A DNA stretch of 64,000 nt from DATJIG01 sp050260515. GTDB taxonomy: Bacteria; Pseudomonadota; Alphaproteobacteria; SMXQ01. The position numbers were made by a program, and so were the translations under genes. Below the pieces are notes generated by a model. The model made no database searches. It was not told the origin of the DNA and saw nothing but the letters and a program-made list of their open reading frames with translations. Shown here piece after piece: positions 33,701-40,966 of this stretch; position 1 is the first letter of the stretch; every line of letters starts with the position of its first letter. The DNA is taken from assembly GCA_050260515.1 (NCBI GenBank), contig JBLNCI010000013.1, positions 1 through 64,000 of the forward strand, in the 5' to 3' direction.

Positions 33701-35497
33701 GTCAGCGTCGACGGCGTGCAGATCGGCGGGACGCTGACGTCTCACGCGCTGCATTCCTCCGGCCTCTCCGACACGATCAACGTGCTCGGCGACTGGGCGG
33801 CCGGGGACCATGTCCTGTCCGTGAATTACCTCAACGACGGCGGCACGGCGCGGAACCTCTACGTCGACGGGATCACCTACGACGGCGTCGCCGTGCCGGC
33901 GGGAACGGCCTCGCTGCTCGATGCCGGCGCGAAGGCCTTCACCTTCACCGATCCCGGCACGCCGCCTCCGCCACCGGGGACGACCATCGGCAGCGGCCCC
34001 GACACGCTGACGCTCAAGATCAGCGAGGACGCCTACCAGGGCGACGCCCAGTTCACGGTCAGCGTCGACGGTGTCCAGATCGGCGGCACACTCACGGCGC
34101 AGGCGCTGCACTCGTCCGGTCTCTCCGACACGGTGAACGTGCTCGGCAACTGGGCTCCCGGAAACCACACCGTGTCGGTGAACTTCCTCAACGACGCGTG
34201 GGGCGGCACCGCGGCAACCGACCGCAACCTCTACGTCGACGGGATCACCTACGACGGAGTCGCCGTCGCGGGCGGCACCGCGGCGATGCAGCAGTCCGGC
34301 CCGCACGCGTTCGCCTTCACCGATACCGGAACCGCCACTCCTCCCCCCGTCGTCACCACGATCGGCAGCGGCCCCGATACACTCGCGCTCAGGATCAGCG
34401 AGGATCAGTTCCTCGGCATCGACGCGCAGTTCACCGTCAGCGTCGACGGCGCGCAGATCGGCGGCACGCTGTCCGCCCATGCGCTCCACTCGTCGGGGGT
34501 GTCCGACACGGTCAACGTGCTCGGCGACTGGGCGGCGGGCGACCATGTGGTCTCGGTGAACTACCTCAACGACGGCGGCACCGCGCGGGCCCTCTACATC
34601 GACGGAATGACCTACGACGGGGCGGCGGTCCCGGCCGGCACCGCGAACCTGCTCGACGCCGGCGCGCAGGCGTTCACCTTCACCGACCCCGGCGCGCCGC
34701 CTCCGCCGCCGGGGACGACCATCGGCAGCGGTGCCGATACGCTGGTGCTCAAGATCAGCGAGGACGCGTGGAACGGCGACGCGCAGTTCACCGTCAGCGT
34801 CGACGGCGTCCAGATCGGCGGCACGCTGACCGCCCATGCGCTCCACTCGTCGGCGGCATCCGACACCATCAACGTCATGGGCGACTGGGCTCCGGGCAAC
34901 CACGTCCTCTCGGTCGATTTCCTCAACGACGCATGGGGCGGCACCGCCGCGACCGACCGCAACCTCTACGTCGACGGCGTCACCTACGACGGCGTCGCGG
35001 TCCCGGGCGGCACCGCGGCGATGCCGCAGTCGGGGCCGCATGCGTTCGCCTTCACCGATACCGGCTCCGGCACCCCGCCGCCGCCCTCGCCGGGCGCCAC
35101 CACCGACATCGGCGCCGGGGCACAGACGATCGTGCTCAAGCTCAACCAGGATGCCTACCTCGGCAACGCGCAGTACACGGTGACGGTCGACGGCGTTCAG
35201 ATCGGCGGCACCCAGAGCGCAACCGCGCTGCACTCCTCGGGCACGAGCGACACCGTCAACGTCCACGGCACGTGGGCGGCCGGCAATCACACCGTCGCGG
35301 TGAACTTCCTCAACGACGCGTGGGGCGGGAGCACCGCGCTCGACCGCAATCTCTACGTCGAATCGCTCGACTATGGCGCGACGCATATCGCCGGGAACCT
35401 CGCGGTCAACAACGCGGCGAACGGGATGGAGGCGACCGATCCGACGGGGGCCGTCATGGCGATCGACGGCACCGCGGCGTTCCAGCTCCTGGTCTGA
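30785..35497 (+). CDS. Giant extracellular protein: Calx-beta, PQQ-dehydrogenase-like propeller and eight CBM60-like modules
   Basis: 1570 residues. Residues 5-113 are a Calx-beta domain (TGNTATDGEDF, VTILDDALPESTETLTFSI). Residues about 120-560 are a GSDH/sorbosone dehydrogenase propeller (GDRGILGVALHPD, HVGGSLAFGPDGMLYVGTGDG, LGLRNPFSIDFGEDG, NFGWPYYEG). Residues about 580-1570 are eight CBM60-like Ca-dependent carbohydrate-binding modules (ISEDAYQGDAQFTVSVDG, NDAWGGTAATDRNLYVD) separated by Pro-rich linkers. It should bind polysaccharide at the cell surface or outside the cell and perhaps oxidise sugar ends. No signal peptide is seen at MSFVFVSSTEVRV, so type I secretion is inferred. ATG 30785 has AAAGGGCACAGGC upstream. 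Confidence 0.85.
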   Translation: MSFVFVSSTEVRVSETAGTAVETISRTGSLDGDVTITYGVTGNTATDGEDFVGGFFTATMPAGVDQIQVPVTILDDALPESTETLTFSIVTVDNATLFAPRTSLISILDDETPAPPPPEEPPLVSNYDVTQIPVATGLDQPIRLMFSPIDPTKMYVAEKPGDIKVVDVTTGDSTTLLDIRDQTNEYGDRGILGVALHPDLVHNPYIYVTHTVDPADTAGNTGLAGADGGGNRYVQLVRYTLDAATNYTTVVDGSATVLLGGGGHSLADISGNGALDFTDPANGGPSSERYIDPAATDTPVVIDGIKQDYWKDDSTSHVGGSLAFGPDGMLYVGTGDGTSFDYADPRSPDVQDLDSLSGKILRIDPMTGLGLADNPFVTADTPLDSNQAKVFQLGLRNPFSIDFGEDGRLIITDTGWNSWEEINTGGPGANFGWPYYEGADNGVLAQSPGYSGFPNAAAFYAGVADGTIHVTPALRAFAHDSTLPGFQVQAITGGEVIYGGTAYPASLLNDFFFTDFPGGEVYLINVNDPTDVEFLYQHSGYGAPTDFIQGADGYVYYADLIGGLIGRYDISVAVTGPVDRTIGTGPDALVLKISQDAYLGDAQYTITVDGIQIGNALSAKALHASGQSDTITVLGDWGPGDHTVAVDFLNDAWGGSPDTDRNLYVDSMTYNGVPVAGGTAQLATSGPQAFAFTDTGPAAPPPVTVGTGPDTLVLKVSEDAFAGVDAQFTVSVDGVQIGGTLTTTALHSSGLSDTINVLGDWAAGDHVLSVNYVNDGGTARNLYIDGVAYDGVAVPGSTTALLDAGAQTFAFTDPGTPPPPPGTTIGSGPDTLVLKISEEAYQGDAQFTVSVDGVQIGGTLTAHALHTSGLSDTINVLGDWAPGDHALSVNFLNDAWGGTAATDRNLYVDSITYDGVAVAGGTASMQQSGPHAFTFTDTGPAAPPPVTVGAGPDTLVLELSEDAFAGVDAQFTVSVDGVQIGGTLTSHALHSSGLSDTINVLGDWAAGDHVLSVNYLNDGGTARNLYVDGITYDGVAVPAGTASLLDAGAKAFTFTDPGTPPPPPGTTIGSGPDTLTLKISEDAYQGDAQFTVSVDGVQIGGTLTAQALHSSGLSDTVNVLGNWAPGNHTVSVNFLNDAWGGTAATDRNLYVDGITYDGVAVAGGTAAMQQSGPHAFAFTDTGTATPPPVVTTIGSGPDTLALRISEDQFLGIDAQFTVSVDGAQIGGTLSAHALHSSGVSDTVNVLGDWAAGDHVVSVNYLNDGGTARALYIDGMTYDGAAVPAGTANLLDAGAQAFTFTDPGAPPPPPGTTIGSGADTLVLKISEDAWNGDAQFTVSVDGVQIGGTLTAHALHSSAASDTINVMGDWAPGNHVLSVDFLNDAWGGTAATDRNLYVDGVTYDGVAVPGGTAAMPQSGPHAFAFTDTGSGTPPPPSPGATTDIGAGAQTIVLKLNQDAYLGNAQYTVTVDGVQIGGTQSATALHSSGTSDTVNVHGTWAAGNHTVAVNFLNDAWGGSTALDRNLYVESLDYGATHIAGNLAVNNAANGMEATDPTGAVMAIDGTAAFQLLV
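32524..35497 (+). repeat. Eight tandem CBM60-type coding repeats in A-B alternation
   Basis: Units begin near 32524, 32891, 33251, 33620, 33981, 34352, 34715 and 35099. Type A units carry NDAWGG...DRNLYVD; type B units have the shortened NDGGTARNLY and the insertion (AFAGVDAQ, FLGIDAQ). The order is A B A B A B A A. The A-to-A distance is about 730 bp, so an A-B pair appears to have been duplicated as one unit. DNA identity between equivalent units is high, which makes the region prone to recombination and misassembly. Confidence 0.85.
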
Positions 35498-35538
35498 GCG
35501 GCCGCCTGTGCGGGCGCGATGTGCCCGGCATCTCACGG

Positions 35539-35683
35539 TGTCCCACGCGCGCGCCGTCGTTCCGCGGCCGTGGGACACCTGAAATCGCGAATCCCTCGTC
35601 GATTTCAACGGCATCAGCAAAAGTGTCCCACTGTCCCACACGGGCCATTTGGGACACCTGGGACAGTTGGGACAGTTTTGCAC
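35539..35683. repeat. TGTCCCA-rich palindromic element, copy 2 (inverted)
   Basis: Reverse complement of the element at 19304-19461: from 35683 leftward it reads GTGCAAAACTGTCCCAACTG and has the same arrangement of heptamers, a roughly 65-bp spacer and the distal GGTGTCCCACGGCCGCG ... GCGTGGGACA dyad. The spacer sequence differs between copies while the palindromic ends are kept. It lies between the giant-protein gene and the convergent DoxX gene. Confidence 0.8.
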
Positions 35684-35787
35684 AGGGCCGAGAACGCTGG
35701 TGCAGCGCGGCAAACTCGCAAGCGCCCCTCACCTCCCTCTCCCCCGCGGAGAGAGAGAGGGAGACGGGCAGCCCTCGACGCCGCCCG

Positions 35788-36168
35788 CTACTTCAGCGCG
35801 TCGGCGAGGGCCAGCAGCAGTCCGCCGAGGATTGCCAGATTGTTGAAGAACTGGCCGCGCTTCTCGCGACGGCGGACAACGTCGGCGATGGTCCAGAAGT
35901 TCTGGAACAGGATCGTTGCGACGATGGTGAAGACGATCAGCAGCGTCGCTCCGGCAACCGCGAACACGCCCGACGCGAGCATCGCGCCGCCCGCCAGCAT
36001 CATCGCGAGGCCGCAGACGAGCACGAATTCGGGCGACGGGATGCGGCGCTCCCGCAGCCGCCCGGCGTGGAAGTCGAACCGCGGGATCGCGCCGAGCCCC
36101 TGGCTGACGAACACCGAAGCGAGCAGCAGGTGGCCGAGCGTGTCGAGCGGCGTGTCGCCGAAGTTCAT
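35788..36168 (-). CDS. DoxX-family membrane protein
   Basis: A 126-residue inner-membrane protein with four hydrophobic segments. The DoxX pattern is seen in LGHLLLASVFVSQGLGAIPRF at the N-terminus, the short polar loop with a conserved PSPEFVL, and the C-terminal NNLAILGGLLLALADA typical of DoxX/DoxD-like proteins. These proteins are linked to sulfur or redox stress; the function here is open. ATG 36168 begins MNFGDTPLDTLG; the longer frame reads Arg-rich non-family sequence. It is the last gene after the binding-protein gene (stop 36245) on the same strand. Confidence 0.78.
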   Translation of the reverse strand: MNFGDTPLDTLGHLLLASVFVSQGLGAIPRFDFHAGRLRERRIPSPEFVLVCGLAMMLAGGAMLASGVFAVAGATLLIVFTIVATILFQNFWTIADVVRRREKRGQFFNNLAILGGLLLALADALK

Positions 36169-36244
36169 CGCCCGCGCGGCTTTCCGGGAGCGAGGGCCTG
36201 AGGCCGGGCGGCGACGACCCGCCACCCGCTGACGGCAGAGCGCA

Positions 36245-37291
36245 TCACAGGCCCGACATCGTCTTGATCTGCGCCACCATGTCGGGCGTGAGCCCGCTGC
36301 CGCTGTCGACCACCAGCCTGGCAAGCTCTTCGCCGTTCATCGGGTTGATGGCGAGCCGCGCCTTGCCGGCTTCGGCGAGGAACTCGGGCGACTGCATCGT
36401 GGCGTCGAACGCCCGCCGCAGCGCCTCCGCCCGATCCTTCGGGATGTCGGGCGGCGCGAGCACCGAGCGGCCGATCTCGTCCGTCGCCGCCAGCGCGACG
36501 AGGATCTTGCGGTCGCGATCGTTGGTGGCGAGATCCGGCAGGAGCGGCACGTCCTCGAGGCCCTTCGCCTTCTGCAATCCGATCTGCACCAGAATGTTGA
36601 TCTTCTTCTCGGCGATCCATTGCGGGCGGCTCGCCTGCAGCCCGAACCAGTTCACGCTGCCCGTCGCGTCTATCTCGCGGCGCTCCATGGCGAGCATCGG
36701 CGCGTTGCCGTCGTAGCCCTTGATCGGCTCGAACCTGGTCCCGAGCATCGCGTTCATGAAGTTGACGTACAGCGTCGATCCCGACACCGCGCCGCCCACC
36801 GCCACCGTCGTCTTGGTCGTCTTGAGGTCGGCGAACGTCTTCGCGTCGGCCTCGTGCCACGAGATGACGAGGTCGGTGACGTTGGTCATCCGTCCGATCC
36901 AGGTGAACTTCGGCGCGTCGTAGCGGATGTTCGGCTGCCCGACGATCTGCATGAAGTAGAGGCTCTGGCCGACGATGCCGACGACGGTGCCGTCCTTGCG
37001 CGCGTCCTGATAGATCGCGTTGGCGGCGACGAGGCTGCCGGCGCCCGGTTTGTTCATCGCCACCACCGCGGGGTTGCCGGGCACGTGGTTGCCGAGATGG
37101 CGCGCGAGCAGCCGGCCGTAGGCGTCGTAGCTGGCGCCGGGATCGTAGCCGATCATCAGCTCGATCTTCTTGTTGCGGTAGAAATCCGCCGCCGATTCGG
37201 CGTGCCCGTCGGTCGCGATCAGCGCAAACGCCAAGACGCCGCCGGCGGCGATCCACCGCCGGCGGGTCTCGGCCCGGTACGTCCCAGGCAT
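36245..37291 (-). CDS. Bug/TctC-like periplasmic solute-binding protein
   Basis: A 348-residue receptor whose signal peptide has an Arg-rich n-region (TRRRWIAAGGVLAFALIATDGHA), possibly Tat-like but without a strict twin-arginine consensus. Motifs: IELMIGYDPGASYDAYGRLLARH, NKPGAGSLVAANAIY, ARKDGTVVG, MERREIDATGSVNW. ATG 37291 follows AGGGGAGCCTG. The heme-oxygenase-like gene starts upstream on the same strand (107-bp gap), giving a probable two-gene operon. The QNMPGA block of its paralogues is replaced by MNKPGA, as in the protein at 46914. Confidence 0.83.
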   Translation of the reverse strand: MPGTYRAETRRRWIAAGGVLAFALIATDGHAESAADFYRNKKIELMIGYDPGASYDAYGRLLARHLGNHVPGNPAVVAMNKPGAGSLVAANAIYQDARKDGTVVGIVGQSLYFMQIVGQPNIRYDAPKFTWIGRMTNVTDLVISWHEADAKTFADLKTTKTTVAVGGAVSGSTLYVNFMNAMLGTRFEPIKGYDGNAPMLAMERREIDATGSVNWFGLQASRPQWIAEKKINILVQIGLQKAKGLEDVPLLPDLATNDRDRKILVALAATDEIGRSVLAPPDIPKDRAEALRRAFDATMQSPEFLAEAGKARLAINPMNGEELARLVVDSGSGLTPDMVAQIKTMSGL

Positions 37292-37398
37292 CAGGCTCCC
37301 CTGTCCTTGCGGCGCCGGCGATCGATGCCGCCGGCGCTCGTTCTTTTCGCTCCCAGGCGTTTTACGCTCCCTATCCGGAACCGCCCGCGCTTGTTGTT

Positions 37399-38205
37399 CT
37401 ATACGGCCTCGCGCTGGTGATCGGTCGTCCACTTGGGACGTGGCAGACGCTGGCGCCCGCTGAGGTTCGGAGCCTGCAGCCCCGACGCCTCGAACGCCCA
37501 CGCGCCGATCTGATCGGCCCACATCCGGTACACGGTCTGGAACTCGCGGATCGCCTCGATGCACGACTCCTGCTGCTCCTGCGTCGTCGCGTACTTCTTG
37601 AGTATCTCGAACGGCATGTCGCCGTGGCCGCCGTCGTGGGAGTCGGCCTCGTCGGCGGCGTCCCAGTGCGCCAATGCCTTCTCCGAGAGCTTCAGCGCCT
37701 CCCAGGTCTTGCGCGACAGCCGCGCGCGCTCGCCGACGCGCTTGATCATCGCGGTGCCGCGCGCCATCTCGCCCGAGCACACGGCGGCGAACGCCGGGAG
37801 CCACGGCTTCATGCGGCTGACGTAGTCGCAGTAGGCCATCCGCAGCTTGGTGATCGGGGCGCCCTGGTTCTTCAGCGCATAGTCGCGGTCGATGCCGAGC
37901 GCCACGGCGAAGTCGACGAGGCTCTCGTAATGGCCGGTGATGATGGTGGGATCGCGGACCTCCTCGACGTAGAGGTTCTCGATCAGGTACTTGCGCACCT
38001 CGATCTCGGGGCAGTTGCCCGCCACCGTGGCCAGCCAGCGCGGGAAGTTCGCGCCGAACACGCAGTGCTCGAGCGCGTACACCCAGGCGCCCTTGCGGTT
38101 GAGGTGGTGGCGGTTGAACTCGTCGAGATAGGTCGGCGTGTCGTAGCGGAGCTCCTGGAGCACGTCCAGCATCGCGATCTCAAACTGCTCGGGCGTGCGT
38201 GCCAT
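37399..38205 (-). CDS. Heme-oxygenase-like (TenA/PqqC/HDO fold) protein, copy 2
   Basis: A 268-residue helical protein. Probable metal-site motifs are ENLYVEEVRDPTIITGHYESL (E81/E82, H92), CSGEMARG (E146) and the DEADSHDGGHGD segment (about 185-196), resembling iron-containing redox enzymes and PqqC-like proteins. It is only distantly similar to the copy at 22839. ATG 38205 begins MARTPEQFEIAMLDVL. It is divergent from the LysR gene across a 125-bp region with an operator-like dyad, and heads an operon with a binding-protein gene. The substrate is unknown; oxidative fission of an imported acid is one idea. Confidence 0.72.
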   Translation of the reverse strand: MARTPEQFEIAMLDVLQELRYDTPTYLDEFNRHHLNRKGAWVYALEHCVFGANFPRWLATVAGNCPEIEVRKYLIENLYVEEVRDPTIITGHYESLVDFAVALGIDRDYALKNQGAPITKLRMAYCDYVSRMKPWLPAFAAVCSGEMARGTAMIKRVGERARLSRKTWEALKLSEKALAHWDAADEADSHDGGHGDMPFEILKKYATTQEQQESCIEAIREFQTVYRMWADQIGAWAFEASGLQAPNLSGRQRLPRPKWTTDHQREAV

Positions 38206-38261
38206 CGGGCTCTCCGTCGTGTCGGCCCGGAGGGTGGGCCGCGGCGCCCGCGTTGACAAGG

Positions 38262-38282
38262 CACCGTCGATTTGTAACGGTG
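38262..38282. promoter_or_regulatory. Candidate LysR binding dyad
   Basis: CACCGT-N9-ACGGTG is a perfect 6-bp inverted repeat with a 9-bp spacer, the T-N11-A-type geometry of LysR regulators, placed between the divergent LysR gene (start 38331) and the heme-oxygenase-like gene (start 38205). It would allow autoregulation and control of the HDO/binding-protein operon. Confidence 0.5.
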
Positions 38283-38330
38283 TTTCCCGGCGGTTGACAC
38301 CAAAGGGTGACCGGGGAAAGGGCGACCGGC

Positions 38331-39290
38331 GTGGACACGATCAAGCTGATGGAGAGCTATGCCGCGGTCGTGAAGCTCGGCAGCTTCTCCCGCGCCGCGC
38401 GCGAGGTGCGCGCCACCCGCGCGATGATCAGCAAGCGCATCAAGGCGCTCGAGGACTCGCTCGGCGTCAAGCTGCTGCACCGCAACACCCACGGCCTCAG
38501 CGTCACCGCCGCCGGCGCCGACTACTACGAGAGCTGCGTCGCGCTGCTCGCCAACCTGCGCTCGCTCACCGAGCGCATGCAGGACAAGCGCGCGGCCCCG
38601 CGCGGCGAGCTCAAGATCCTGTCGACCCGCACCTTCTCCGAGACCATCCTCGCCCCGATCGTCACCGACTTCTGCGCCCAGTACCCCGAGGTCTCGGTGC
38701 AGATCACGCTGGTGGACCGCGACCGCGGCTCGTTCGCCACGCACCTGATCTCCGGCGGCTTCGACATGGCGATCCTCACCGGCCCGATCGGCGACACCTC
38801 GTTCGTCGCCACGCCGATCGGCAGGCTCGCGAGCGTGCTTGTGGCCTCCCCCCGCTACCTCGCGCGCCACGGCACGCCGGAGGCTCCCGCAGACCTCGCG
38901 CGTCACAACTGCCTCGATCCGAGCGGCGCCGCGGCACCCACATGGGAGCTGCGCGGGCCCGACGGCCCCGTTGCGGTGCGCGTGACGGGCACGCTGCGCA
39001 CCAACGGCACCCTCATGGTGCGCCACGCGGCACTCGAAGGGCTCGGCATCGCGCTCCTGCGCGAATACCTCGTCGCCGACGAGCTGCGCGGCGGCTCGCT
39101 GATCCGCGTGCTCGACGATCATGCGGTGGACGAACGCACGATGTACCTGATCCGCCACAAGGACCGGTACCAGCCGCTGCGCATGAAGATGTTCGCCGAT
39201 CACCTGATCGAGCAGCTCGCTCGGATGACCGTCCCGTCGTCGCGCGCGGTCACCCCGGCCCGGCGAGCGCGCGCTCGAGCGCGTCGATGA
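38331..39290 (+). CDS. LysR-family transcription regulator
   Basis: About 319 residues. The N-terminal HTH (YAAVVKLGSFSRAAREVRATRAMISKRIKALEDSLG pattern) is followed by a periplasmic-binding-like effector domain (ELKILSTRTFSETIL, GGFDMAILTGPIGD). The CrgA/AaeR-like LysR branch is the closest by feel. GTG 38331 (VDTIKLMESY, with GGGGAAAGGG upstream) is preferred over GTG 38307. It is divergent from the HDO/binding-protein operon, its likely target. Its last 41 bp overlap the 3' end of the convergent NUDIX gene. Confidence 0.9.
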   Translation: MDTIKLMESYAAVVKLGSFSRAAREVRATRAMISKRIKALEDSLGVKLLHRNTHGLSVTAAGADYYESCVALLANLRSLTERMQDKRAAPRGELKILSTRTFSETILAPIVTDFCAQYPEVSVQITLVDRDRGSFATHLISGGFDMAILTGPIGDTSFVATPIGRLASVLVASPRYLARHGTPEAPADLARHNCLDPSGAAAPTWELRGPDGPVAVRVTGTLRTNGTLMVRHAALEGLGIALLREYLVADELRGGSLIRVLDDHAVDERTMYLIRHKDRYQPLRMKMFADHLIEQLARMTVPSSRAVTPARRARARARR

Positions 39291-39711
39291 AGGCGAGCTG
39301 GTTCTTGTGAATCTTCACACGCGCCTCATCGAGACCGAACCACGCGGCGCGGTCGACCTCGGGGAAGCTCGCGACCCGGCCTGAGCGCGGCGGCCATTCC
39401 ATCGAGAACGGGTTGCTGCGCAGGCCGGCGGGGTCCCAGTCGCCGGGCACCGCCCAGGCGTGGATCACCTTGGCAGACGACTTCACAGCGCCGAGGTCGT
39501 GGGCGGCGCCTTGCGGCGCGAAGCCGGTCTCCTCGAAGAACTCGCGGCGCGCCGCCGCCAGCGCGTCCTCGCCGGGACCAAGCTCGCCCTTCGGCATCGA
39601 CCAGGCGTGCTCGTCCTTCTTCGCCCAGAACGGCCCGCCGGGGTGCACCAGCAGCACCTCGATCGCGCCGCCGCGCCGGCGATACAGCAGCAGGCCCGCG
39701 CTGTGCTTCAT
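39250..39711 (-). CDS. NUDIX hydrolase
   Basis: A 153-residue NUDIX protein. The box GELGPGEDALAAARREFFEETGF (G-x5-E-x7-R-E-x2-E-E-x-G) is complete, with SAGLLLYRRR at the start, as in DR1025/YfcD-type and 8-oxo-dGTPase-like members. It hydrolyses a nucleoside diphosphate-linked compound; which one is unknown. ATG 39711 is 8 bp after the stop of the binding-protein gene on the same strand, so they are probably co-transcribed, possibly without a functional link. It overlaps the LysR 3' end. Confidence 0.9.
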   Translation of the reverse strand: MKHSAGLLLYRRRGGAIEVLLVHPGGPFWAKKDEHAWSMPKGELGPGEDALAAARREFFEETGFAPQGAAHDLGAVKSSAKVIHAWAVPGDWDPAGLRSNPFSMEWPPRSGRVASFPEVDRAAWFGLDEARVKIHKNQLAFIDALERALAGPG

Positions 39712-39719
39712 CGTGCCAC

Positions 39720-40757
39720 CTACTTGCGGCTGAGCGCTTCCTTGGCGCGGGCGATGGTCGCCTCGGGGTACTCGAACACCCGCTTGAGGAGCGCCACGAT
39801 CTCGTCCCCACTCACCGGATCGATGTCGGCGCGCGCCTTCCTGGCGTCGGCGAGAAGCGCGGGGTCGGTCATCGTTGCGTCGAACGCGGCGGTCAGCGCC
39901 CGCGCCCGCTCCGGCGGCAGCCCCGGCGGGGCGAGGAACGGCCGGCCCAGCACCTCGCGGGCGAGGATCAGGTCGAGCGCCTGGCGGTCGGTGTCGGTGC
40001 GGGCGAAGTCGCGGACGTCGGGGACCTCGGCGAGCCGCGGGTCGCTGCCGCCGGTCTTGAACAGGATCGTCACCATGCCGTCGCGCACCCAGCCGGGCTG
40101 ATTCGTCGTGAGGCCGCCCCAGGTGATGTACCCCGCACCCTCGACCTCGCCGCGCTCCATGGCGAGGCTCGCGCGGGTCGATCCCGAATAGCCGGAGATC
40201 ACCTTGAAACGCGTGCCGATCAGCTCGTTGAACGCGCGCGGCAGGAGCTCGGTGTCGGAGCCGGCGCCCGTCCCCGGCACGATCAGCTCGCGGGCGCGGA
40301 GATCGTCGATCGTCTTCACCGGCACCGTGTGCCACGCGACCGCCGCCGCGCTCTCGCGGTTCATGCTGCCGAGCCACGTCACTTTGAGCGGCTCGAACGC
40401 CACGTGATGAACGCCGAGCAACGTCTCGAACGGGATCGAGCGCGAGATGGTGCCGATCACGGAGCCATCCTTCGGCGCCATGCTGTAGAGGAATTCAGTC
40501 GCCTTGAGGCCGCCCGCGCCGGGCATGTTCTGGGGGATCAGCGTGGGCGCGCCGGGGATGTGCTGGCCCATATGGCGGGCGAGCAGCCGGGCGTAGAGGT
40601 CGTAGGTGCTGCCCGCTTCCGAATAGATGACGACGCTCATCTGCCGTCCCTTGTAGAAGCGCTCGAGCGCGTCGTCGCCGTGCGCCGAACGCGCGACCAC
40701 GGCGACAAGCCACGTCAGGGCGAGACCGACAATATACGTCGGGCGGTGTCGGACCAT
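39720..40757 (-). CDS. Bug/TctC-like periplasmic solute-binding protein
   Basis: A 345-residue receptor. The signal peptide is about 29 residues (YIVGLALTWLVAVVARSAHGDD). Motifs: MSVVIYSEAGSTYDLYARLLARH, QNMPGAGGLKATEFLY, MAPKDGSVIG, MERGEVEGAGYITW. ATG 40757 has a near-perfect ribosome-binding site (ACAGGAGGCTGAT). The glycine loop reads SEAGSTYD instead of GPGGAYD, so the ligand carboxylate may be held differently. It is followed by the NUDIX gene. No transporter membrane subunits are present. Confidence 0.83.
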   Translation of the reverse strand: MVRHRPTYIVGLALTWLVAVVARSAHGDDALERFYKGRQMSVVIYSEAGSTYDLYARLLARHMGQHIPGAPTLIPQNMPGAGGLKATEFLYSMAPKDGSVIGTISRSIPFETLLGVHHVAFEPLKVTWLGSMNRESAAAVAWHTVPVKTIDDLRARELIVPGTGAGSDTELLPRAFNELIGTRFKVISGYSGSTRASLAMERGEVEGAGYITWGGLTTNQPGWVRDGMVTILFKTGGSDPRLAEVPDVRDFARTDTDRQALDLILAREVLGRPFLAPPGLPPERARALTAAFDATMTDPALLADARKARADIDPVSGDEIVALLKRVFEYPEATIARAKEALSRK

Positions 40758-40966
40758 ATCAGCCTCCTGTCCCCGCATGTCCCGCACTCCGCCTGCCTGG
40801 CCGGGTGCGCCGCGCAAGTCGAGTCGGTCCAGAGTAGGCGAAGGGCGTGGAAAGGCAAAACCGCATCGGCGGCTTGCGCGGGCCGCCCACACATTGAGCG
40901 GCGGTCCGTGCGACGCCGTTGCCGGACCAAGGTCCATCTCCTCGTTCCGGCGTTCCCGGTGGTACG

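Noticed and set aside
32524..35497. Possible CRISPR or satellite array
   Set aside because: Repeats are about 365 bp, in frame, and encode CBM60-like modules; there are no short repeats with unique spacers.
32918..35713. 931-residue open frame antisense to the CBM60 repeats
   Set aside because: Its internal periodicity mirrors the plus-strand repeats and it shows no independent domain.
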